A DNA stretch of 22,199 nucleotides from Chara braunii (taxonomy: Eukaryota > Streptophyta > Charophyceae > Charales > Characeae). Position numbers and translations under genes: made by a program. This document shows positions 9,013-15,343 of the stretch, piece after piece. Numbering within the stretch: position 1 is the stretch's first letter; each line of letters starts with the position of its first letter. A model generated the notes under the pieces. It was given only the letters and a program-made list of their open reading frames with translations, did not search any database and was not told the DNA's origin. The stretch covers positions 552,102-574,300 of the forward strand of contig BFEA01000034.1 of assembly GCA_003427395.1 (NCBI GenBank), written 5' to 3'.

Positions 9013-9640
9013 CCCTGAAACAAATGGATGATGAAAAAATTCCACAACTAGGCGTTTTCGCAAAGGAGTTTTGGCTGCAATACTGGGAGCTTTTTAAGGA
9101 TGCCCCCATGGAGTTTGTTGGAGAACATTTGGGGGGCTGATTAGCCAAGGACTAACGACCTTAGTGTACCAAAAAAGGGACATGGTGAAAATACACAACT
9201 ACAGGCCAATCACCCTACTGCCGTACTACCTCTCCCCTACAAACGACTGCCTCCTCCCATAAATGAACCTACTAATTCAACAAGGGCAGACGGGATTCAT
9301 GCCATAAAGAAACATTCAAGACGCGGGTCCTGAAGTCTATGAAACGACCAAATACACCAGGCAAAGAAACCAAAAAATACCCATACTCCTGATCGACTTC
9401 GGAAAAGAAAACGATCACATAAATAGTAAATAGTAAATACTAAATTGGGTTCTTTTTTAATATTTGGACAAGAATGTACCGTGATACCCAGATCTCTGGA
9501 GACCAACATTATGCTCAATGGACCCTCTCCAAGGGAACCGAATAACTGTGTGCCAGGTCGAACGCATAAAACCCTAAACACCGATGTTGTATGCCGTTCT
9601 AGGCCATAGCTCGTGCCCAATGCGAATTCATAGAACACGC
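9008..9640 (+). mobile_element. Heavily decayed LINE reverse-transcriptase fragment
   Basis: Plus-strand pieces match the RT fingers and palm of plant LINEs. VFAKEFWLQYWELFKD (about 9050-9100) corresponds to the segment after the linker. KIHNYRPITLLP follows at about 9190-9225, TGFMP and RNIQDAG at about 9290-9325, and ILLIDFGK at about 9385-9405, which is the first catalytic-aspartate motif. Stops and frame changes separate them, and the match fades by about 9550-9640. The FADD motif is not visible, so the fragment is truncated at both ends. Its residues differ from those of the other two LINEs, so it is a third copy or family. Confidence 0.75.
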
Positions 9641-9655
9641 TGGGCGGGGGCTGTG

Positions 9656-9678
9656 TGGCATTTTAGGGATAAATGCCA
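9656..9678. repeat. Perfect 8-bp hairpin beside the C-rich tract
   Basis: TGGCATTT at 9656-9663 and AAATGCCA at 9671-9678 are perfect complements separated by 7 bases. The hairpin lies between the decayed LINE and the C-rich tract. Its function is unknown and it may be coincidental. Confidence 0.5.
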
Positions 9679-9704
9679 AAAGGAAGAAAAAAAGAATCCT
9701 ACCA

Positions 9705-10374
9705 TCCCCACCCCATCCCCCCTAAACACCCCCCACACCCCATAAACCCCCTTACCGCCCTTCCCCCCTAGCACCTCAAGTCCCCTCCCCCCACCCCCCT
9801 TCCCCCCCTCTTTACCCTGTAAGCCCTGTACCCCCTTTACCCCATCAAACCCCTTATCCCCTTCACCACTTTACCCCTCTTACCCCCTTTTGCCCACTTT
9901 CCTTCCTCACCCCCTTTCCCCCTTTACCCTCTCACCCCTTATCCGCCTTACCCCTCTACCTGCTTTTACCCCCTTAAACCGCTTTCACCCCTTTTACTCC
10001 CTTCCCTCACCCACTTTATCCCCATTACCCCCTTTTCCCCCTTTACCCCCTCTCCCCTTTAGCTCTTTTTACCCTTTTACCCCTTTTCCCCCCTTACCCC
10101 CTTTACTCCCTTTACCCCCTTTACCCTCTTGCCCCCCTTAACCCCTATACCCTCTACCTGCCTTACCCCCTTTACCCTTTTACCCTCCTTACCCCCTTTA
10201 CCCTCGTACCCCCCTTACCCCCTTCACCCCCGTCATCCCCTTACTCCCTTACCCCCTTAACCCCTTTACATTCTTACCCCCTTACCCCTTTTAACCCACA
10301 CCTTCACCCCCTTACCTCCTTTACCCCATTGAACCCTTCACCCCTCTACCCCAATAGCCCCCTTTACCCCCACT
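9705..10374. repeat. 670-bp degenerate C-rich satellite, G-rich on the minus strand
   Basis: The plus strand is almost free of G and consists of irregular units such as CCCCCTTTA, CCCCTTA and CCCCTTTTA, about 7-11 bases each. The minus strand therefore carries dozens of runs of three to six G separated by two to six bases, which fits the pattern for G-quadruplexes. It is not plant telomere repeat: that C-strand would read CCCTAAA, whereas here the T and A follow in the opposite order. The Pro/Leu/Phe-rich open frame at 9890-10141 is an artefact. Confidence 0.85.
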
Positions 10375-10448
10375 TCCATGGACTTAATTCCTAATGGAAT
10401 AGCACGTGCTCAGCAATAGCTTGAGCAATATAATTGGTTGAACGGCAA

Positions 10449-10524
10449 GATCCTTAGTTTTTGGAAGGCTCTTCAATCTTTCACTGGATCCTTAGTTTTT
10501 GGAAGGCTCTTCAATCTTTCACTG
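10449..10524 (+). repeat. Perfect 38-bp tandem duplication
   Basis: The unit starting GATCCTTAGTTTTTGGAAGG at 10449-10486 is repeated without change at 10487-10524. Perfect identity implies a recent local duplication or an assembly artefact. Confidence 0.95.
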
Positions 10525-10614
10525 AATGGATTTCCTGATATTTCGGCAAACTTTGTGCGTGGGTCTTCCGTAGACACCCCACCACATATAATACATATTT
10601 TGCATGGCTACGAC

Positions 10615-10690
10615 GGCGACGTCCGGACCGCCGTCCAGACGGTCTGGATTCAGTCCGGACTCCAGACGTCCGGTCTGGAAGGTCCGGATC
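10615..10690. repeat. Cluster of palindromic GTCCGGAC and TCCAGAC/GTCTGGA motifs
   Basis: Within about 75 bases the palindrome GTCCGGAC occurs at 10621-10628 and 10653-10660. TCCAGAC occurs at 10634 and 10661, and its complement GTCTGGA at 10642 and 10673. A further GGTCCGGA lies at 10681. TCCAGACGGTCTGGA at 10634-10648 is a perfect palindrome around one base. Arrays of short motifs in both orientations like this are typical of the subterminal regions of plant DNA transposons, but no transposase or terminal repeat is recognisable nearby. Confidence 0.6.
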
Positions 10691-10743
10691 TGCCAAATTT
10701 TGAGGGGGGGAAAAACGGTCCAGGACCCATCCCCATTGAGGAG

Positions 10744-10890
10744 CATTCTCGCCATTCGCTTTGTTGATGGCTGCACACTTCAGCCACCAAGCGACTGGTT
10801 CTATACACTGCACCTACATTCTCGCCATTAGCTTTGTCGGTCGCTGCAACCTTCAGCCTGGCGGCACATAGCCCTATAAACTGCAGCCCC
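10744..10890 (+). repeat. Two diverged tandem units of about 73 bp
   Basis: CATTCTCGCCATTCGCTTTG at about 10744 recurs as CATTCTCGCCATTAGCTTTG at about 10817. Both are followed by GCTGCA, CTTCAGCC and CTATA-CACTGCA or CTATAAACTGCA. Divergence is moderate. No coding function was seen. Confidence 0.6.
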
Positions 10891-11328
10891 TCGCCATACA
10901 CACCACCAACTCGCCGCATAAACCTTGGCAACCTGGCCCAACCAATGCCCACCTCACCAGCCAATTACAAAGTTTTTCCACAGCTAAAAGAATAAGCATG
11001 CTCCTGTATCATCATACAAGCATAATCTAATCGATTCAAAACGGATCCTCAAACTAATCCGCTCTGGACAGGGCACGCTCTTCTCTTATGTTTGAAACTG
11101 GGGTACAACCGACATAGAACTTCAGAAAGCACTCTCCATCTTGTTCCCTCCAGTACCCTCCATCGCAGAGGCCACATTCTTCTTCATCTGCAGCCTCTCC
11201 AGTCGCACCTCCTGCTCAGGGACGTTTAGAATGCACTCTGCGCTGCATAAATCTAGGCTGCAAGCTGCTCAAACGTCAGAGACCCGCCCCTGCACTGGCT
11301 TCCCTTTAACGGATGCCGTGGAAGACAA

Positions 11329-11332
<4 letters not shown>
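10891..11332. other. Gene-free stretch before the second microsatellite
   Basis: No recognisable gene. Open frames here either run into the CT/CA microsatellite or lack domains. I see nothing further. Confidence 0.4.
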
Positions 11333-11405
<73 letters not shown>

Positions 11406-11408
11406 NNN

Positions 11409-11476
<68 letters not shown>
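11333..11476 (+). repeat. Compound CT/CA microsatellite across a three-base gap
   Basis: About 36 CT units (11333-11405), three N (11406-11408), then 34 CA units (11409-11476). The N block marks an assembly gap of unknown true length. All Ser-Leu, His-Thr, Arg-Glu and Cys-Val frames here are artefacts. Confidence 0.95.
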
Positions 11477-11479
<3 letters not shown>

Positions 11480-12452
11480 ACAGGTCTCGGCTAGAAGAGC
11501 TCTGCCCAGTCCGCAGACGTGGTGATTTCGAAGGGGACATCTGAAAGGTTACATCAGGCGCGTTTGGCTCACCAATGAACACGCCCAAAAGAAGACCTGC
11601 ACGCCCCTGGGCGATCGAGGAACGCACGGGCCGGAGGAGTTACAGACATAAGCACGCACGCATACACAGACAAACTCTCACAAAGACAGATATTCAGATA
11701 ATCTCGCAGCTTCTGTGAGGATAGGTGTTTAACAATGGTTACCTGTGACGGATTCAGACAATGTCGTCGATTCAAATGGGCAATTTTAGGTGTACTACAT
11801 GCTCTCATGCGAACCACCTCGGGAAGCAATAGCTACCCTCGGAAGTTGCCACGCTACAGTAGGTGGTTCGGAATCACTTCGGACGACGGCGTTACAGCTT
11901 GCCCGCGCCAACGAAAACGATAAAGAAATGGAGCGTCAACAGTGATTGATAGATAGATAAATAGATAGGTACGGGAGAAAAAAGAGGAAAGTGAAAAACG
12001 ATTAAAGGAAACCATCTGAGGCACATGGCTCATCATCGGCTTCCCTCCTAATTTCCTGTTTAGGCGAGGGTGGGGGGTGGGGGACGAGAGAGAGAGAGAG
12101 GGGAAACGGAAAACAAAGCGATGACCTGGAGTCTCATCCGGATCGAAGAAAAGCCATCTGCTTTCCTTGACACATACAGTAATCCCAGCTGCCTGATTGA
12201 AACAACGTAGTTCACGTCACGGACGGGCCGATCGCGATCGCAACCATCCCGCTGGCCAGTCGAATATTTATGCAGAATGTGAGTGAGCATATTGTGACCG
12301 GTGCGGCGCAACCACTGCGGGACACTGCCCTCCCCTCCAAAGAACACCGTTCATTGCCTGTTACTCTCTTCCATCATCAACTCACGTAAGTAAACCCTTC
12401 TGAGGCCATATATCTACCTCGCTCGCTATCCAACCATGAGTCTTGACTCGAT
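11477..12452. other. Intergenic region between microsatellite and HST 3' end
   Basis: No gene was recognised. Short features: an inverted repeat at 11810-11870 (separate entry), a few GATA units near 11947-11968, a palindromic CGATCGCGATCG at about 12229-12240, and a short GA run near 12087-12101. An ATAAAT on the minus strand, near 12262-12267, could serve as the polyadenylation signal of the HST gene, about 240 bases beyond its stop; this is weak evidence. Confidence 0.4.
11810..11870. repeat. 10-bp perfect inverted repeat with a 41-base spacer
   Basis: CGAACCACCT at 11810-11819 pairs with AGGTGGTTCG at 11861-11870. Within the spacer, CCTCGGGAAG and CCCTCGGAAG form a near direct repeat. 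It could be a hairpin RNA or the remnant of a small inverted-repeat transposon. No transcript evidence is possible from sequence alone. Confidence 0.6.
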
Positions 12453-12538
12453 CGACGGCTTTAAATGAACGGGAACATGCTGTCTTCTCCATACGACCGA
12501 CGGATTTAAATGAACGGGAACATGATGTATTCTCCATA
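12453..12538. repeat. 41-bp near-tandem duplication of the HST C-terminal codons
   Basis: 12453-12493 and 12498-12538 match at 38 of 41 positions with a 45-bp period. The right copy holds the last codons and stop of HST. The left copy would encode YGEDSMFPFI and a stop in the minus direction, but it lies beyond the real stop, so it is untranslated. Confidence 0.9.
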
Positions 12539-14206
12539 GAAGAGGTTCCAGATGAAACGATAAAATGCCAGGATAGCCGGTTTAGCGTAGCCAGCCTTGG
12601 CCAATTTCCAGGCGTTGTAGGAAAGACTAAGGGCGAGAAGCACGTGTCCTCCGATCATCACAGGAAGGTTGAATGTCGCGGGCATGCTCAGCGCGAGGGC
12701 GATGGCGCCGACGTAATTACACAGAATGATGCCGGTTCCGATCATAGATATTGTCGGAACACCGAGCCTGGTGGCGAAAGTGGCAATGTTGAACTGTCTA
12801 TCACCTTCCACATCGGGAAGGTCCTTGGTGATCGCAATGGCCGTCGCGAAAAGGGTGACGAAGACAGTGATGAAGGCCACGGAAGGGCTCCAAGCAAATT
12901 GCAGTCCCAACGCCGCACGCGTCGCGTAATATACCCCAAAGTTCAACAGAACTCCCCGGACGAATGCAATGATGAGGAATGCCCAGAGCGGGTTTTGCTT
13001 TAGCCGAAAGGGAGGGACGGAGTAAATGGTTCCCAGCAACAGCCCCGTGCAATACAGAGCGGTGATCAGCCGTCCGAAGTTCGTCGCGACAATCCCGATC
13101 CCGACCGCCGACAGAAGGAGGCAAAGCGCCCATGCCCATGCAGGACTGAGATCCCCCGCCGCGACCGGAAGGAACGGCTTGTTCACTTTGTCGATAGATA
13201 CGTCGTATATCTGGTTGATGCCAACAATGTACCCGTTGCCGCAGAGCAACGCCAGCAGGCCTCGCAGAGCTCTGGGCGTCAGCGCCCAATTGATAGCGTG
13301 AGAGTTTTCCATCAAGGCCCTCACAACAACAGCGGTTGTGCCGAGGAGCGTACCGCGTATGGTATGCGGCCGTAGAAACCGCCAAAAAGCGTCTCTGAAC
13401 TTGGACACATTCTCAGCTATGGATACAGACTCCTCCTCCTCGACAGTCTCACTTATGGAATCCGCAGAGGACGCTGTAACGGCCGAACCGGGCTCCCAAC
13501 CTGAAGCTGCTGCTGCATCCGCTGCAGCGGAAGCTCGACCCTTTATCGGCGCGCAGCGCCTAAAAACGCCACGAGGTAATAGCCAGTCCTCCTCGCGTGA
13601 CAACAAGCCTCTGATGACCATTTCGCACGTGACACTGTGCGCCTTTCTGCTCGCCGCCAGTTGAGAGAAACCCCCATGCTGACATGAACCCGAAACCTGG
13701 CTACCACGGGTTGATGGGCCCGAAAGGAAACCCGCAGCAACAGTCTCTTGCACGCTTCCCTCTTTTTCCACCAGCGAAGAATCGCATGCTCTTTTTCTGA
13801 CAATCGCACTAAGTCTTCCGAAGCGTCCTCTTTTCCAATGATTACAAACGAGCCGATCGCTAGCGCTTCGACCCCTCCCGCACCTCCTCGTCGCACAAGC
13901 AGCACTGCTTGTGCTTGCTGATGTTGAGCACCATTCTCGGCTTACGCAGTCGCCATGCGACAATGAGAGTGAGAGTGATAACGACGATCTTGTGTCCATC
14001 CCTGCTGCTCCTGACGTGGGGACTGAAGCTAGTTCCCCTGTTCTTGCTCCGTCGTAACGATACCTTCTCTGCGGCCGTCTAGGGATGGCCACATCTGTCC
14101 CGGTGAAGGCAGATTGAATTTCAGGTTTCTCCCGCGGCAGCCGCAGCACTACCCCGAAGTCGCCTGACAAGAATAGCCATGCGCCTCCAGACAGCGCTGC
14201 GTTCAT
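12506..14206 (-). CDS. HST: Homogentisate solanesyltransferase, chloroplastic (UbiA prenyltransferase)
   Basis: The enzyme transfers solanesyl diphosphate to homogentisate with loss of CO2, the committed step to plastoquinone-9, in the plastid inner envelope or thylakoid membrane. From the first in-frame ATG (14206) the protein has 566 residues. The UbiA domain covers about 277-566. It starts [10 protein letters not shown], carries the first aspartate motif NQIYDVSID at 331-339 and the second, KDLPDVEGD, at 461-469, and ends [18 protein letters not shown]. Several hydrophobic segments between these fit the usual membrane helices. [21 protein letters not shown] and [10 protein letters not shown] match plant HST better than the tocopherol enzyme HPT (from memory). 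Plant HSTs are about 390 residues. A downstream ATG at 13621 would give 371 and is a good alternative start, with the Arg/Ala/Ser-rich N-terminus expected of a transit peptide; another in-frame ATG is at 13999. The coding region has no intron. Confidence 0.9.
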   Translation of the reverse strand: MNAALSGGAWLFLSGDFGVVLRLPREKPEIQSAFTGTDVAIPRRPQRRYRYDGARTGELASVPTSGAAGMDTRSSLSLSLSLSHGDCVSREWCSTSASTSSAACATRRCGRGRSASDRLVCNHWKRGRFGRLSAIVRKRACDSSLVEKEGSVQETVAAGFLSGPSTRGSQVSGSCQHGGFSQLAASRKAHSVTCEMVIRGLLSREEDWLLPRGVFRRCAPIKGRASAAADAAAASGWEPGSAVTASSADSISETVEEEESVSIAENVSKFRDAFWRFLRPHTIRGTLLGTTAVVVRALMENSHAINWALTPRALRGLLALLCGNGYIVGINQIYDVSIDKVNKPFLPVAAGDLSPAWAWALCLLLSAVGIGIVATNFGRLITALYCTGLLLGTIYSVPPFRLKQNPLWAFLIIAFVRGVLLNFGVYYATRAALGLQFAWSPSVAFITVFVTLFATAIAITKDLPDVEGDRQFNIATFATRLGVPTISMIGTGIILCNYVGAIALALSMPATFNLPVMIGGHVLLALSLSYNAWKLAKAGYAKPAILAFYRFIWNLFYGEYIMFPFI

Positions 14207-14584
14207 CGATCGGAGACAGAACACGTGTCTGATTCCTTGTCGCTCGCGCTTGCTCCTGCCCCTCCCCGCCTCTCCTTCCTCCCCTCCTGATTCCTTTCTC
14301 CAGGAATTCTGCCTTTCTCGCTTCCCAATCCCCGCACAGCATTTCCAATCGAAAAGAGCGGACGATAAGCAACTCAACAAAACACTGGTCCACGTGGGCG
14401 ACACTCAAGCATTCCCTGCCGCTCTCTCCATCGCATCGGCCCGTTGAGACACACCAAATCGTGTTCGTTCCGCCACCCTCCGTCTTTTCGGAGATGCAGA
14501 GTCCGTACAGCGTCCACCCTGGCGGCCGATTCCCACGGTCCGAGACGGCACGGGTAATCCGGAAATGTGTTGTCTGTTTTACCC
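14207..14584. other. HST upstream region
   Basis: The HST frame stays open upstream of its first ATG, to about 14404, without another ATG, so this may be 5' UTR or contain an unseen upstream exon. The region is pyrimidine-rich in places (CTCCCCGCCTCTCC near 14265). I cannot identify a TATA box or other promoter element with confidence. The short-element cluster begins at about 14585, so the proximal promoter would be bounded by it. Confidence 0.35.
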
Positions 14585-14717
14585 TTTTTTTTAACAGAAA
14601 ACAGCCCGGGGCCACTAGAGGGGGTGGTCAGAGCATCCCCCCTCTAGTGGGACCCTCAGCGGCTGCTCCAATCTATTGGCGGGGAGCATCACCTGCTGCA
14701 AACCGGGTCCAGCGTCC
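14585..14717 (-). mobile_element. SINE-like element, complete copy with long third hairpin (copy D)
   Basis: Read on the minus strand, it starts GGACGCTGGACCCGG, includes CCAATAGAT, and ends in a short A-run (T-run 14585-14592). Hairpin 1 is disturbed by one change (TTTGCAGC for TTTCCAGC). Hairpin 3 is the longest in the window: CCACTAGAGGGGG at 14612-14624 against CCCCCTCTAGTGG at 14638-14650, 13 bp perfect, around a 13-base loop that keeps the family text (GATGCTCTGACCA on the minus strand). Confidence 0.8.
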
Positions 14718-14800
14718 ATCCCCCCTCTAGTGGGACCCTCAGCGGCTGCTCCAATCTATTGGTGGGGACCATCACCTGCTGNAAACCGGGTCCAGCGTCC
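14718..14800 (-). mobile_element. SINE-like element, partial tandem copy (copy E)
   Basis: This 83-bp unit repeats 14635-14717 almost exactly, with a G/C and a few other differences and an N at 14782. It contains hairpins 1 and 2 and a single arm of hairpin 3 (CCCCCTCTAGTGG at 14721-14733), and lacks the loop, the other arm and the tail. It looks like a local duplication with a breakpoint at the loop of hairpin 3. Confidence 0.8.
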
Positions 14801-14814
14801 TATATAAAAAGAAT

Positions 14815-14838
14815 AGCACCTGCTGGAAACCGGGTCCA
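14815..14838 (-). mobile_element. SINE-like element, 5' fragment (copy F)
   Basis: Only the first hairpin and a few following bases remain (TGGACCCGGTTTCCAGCAGG on the minus strand). It lies directly after the end of copy G in the direction of transcription, paralleling the lone hairpin-1 fragment at 8366-8391. Confidence 0.7.
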
Positions 14839-14957
14839 AAAAACAACCCGAACTAATGCTAGGGGTGCTGAATAAAAGCAGACACCACTAGCACTGTCGG
14901 CGAGGCTCCATCTATTGGTGGGGAGCAACACCTGCTGGAAAGCGGGTCCAGCGTCCC
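14838..14957 (-). mobile_element. SINE-like element, complete body without A-tail (copy G)
   Basis: On the minus strand it starts GGGACGCTGGACCCGC and ends CGGGTTGTTTTTT, joined directly to fragment F. Hairpin 1 is GCTGGA/TCCAGC, hairpin 2 GCTCC/GGAGC, and hairpin 3 GTGCTAG/CTAGCAT, as in copy B. Inside hairpin 3 the plus-strand segments GGTGCTG and CAG-A-CACC can extend the stem. It lies about 40 bases from the A-tail of the minus-strand LINE. Confidence 0.82.
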
Positions 14958-15343
14958 TGAACATTTGTAAACATTTGTTTGAACGGACATGTTCTTTTTT
15001 TTTTTTTTTTTTTTTTTTTTCGAGAAAAAGTGAGATATTCCATTATAAAACAATTGAGGCCGGGAATTCCTCACAAACAACCCGGAGGTAACCAGTCACC
15101 AGGCTAGTGCCCAGCTTCAGTTTATCTTATCCAGGGAGAAGTCTCCCTAATCAACTCATTGAGATTCAATCGAGCCCTCTGCTCTTCTGCCTACCGTAAA
15201 ACAACTGTAGTTGTTACCACGCTACCTAAACGGGGTCTAAGCGGCCCCTGGAGCTCCTCCAAAACCTCACAGCACTCCGTCCGCTAACCAATCCCACCAA
15301 TACCGCCAGCCTACTGCGACTGTGTGAACCGAGTGCCAGGTTC

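Noticed and set aside
9890-10141. Proline-rich 83-codon protein
   Set aside because: It is a translation of the C-rich satellite with no other coding evidence.
9705-10374. Interstitial telomere repeat
   Set aside because: Plant-type telomere C-strand reads CCCTAAA, and the green-algal type CCCTAAAA. The units here read CCCCTTTA, which is not the same repeat on either strand.
12443-13664. Plus-strand and alternate-frame open frames of 100-190 codons across the HST gene
   Set aside because: They lie antisense or out of frame to the HST coding region and show no domain of their own; the GC-rich composition of HST explains the lack of stops.
12506-14206. HST as a processed retrocopy
   Set aside because: The coding region is intronless, but no A-tail or target-site duplication is visible downstream of its stop, so this is kept only as a possibility under findings.
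12506-14206. Assignment to homogentisate phytyltransferase (tocopherol pathway)
   Set aside because: The second aspartate motif context ([10 protein letters not shown]) and the C-terminus ([18 protein letters not shown]) resemble remembered HST sequences rather than HPT, which reads KDVPDIEGD and ends differently.
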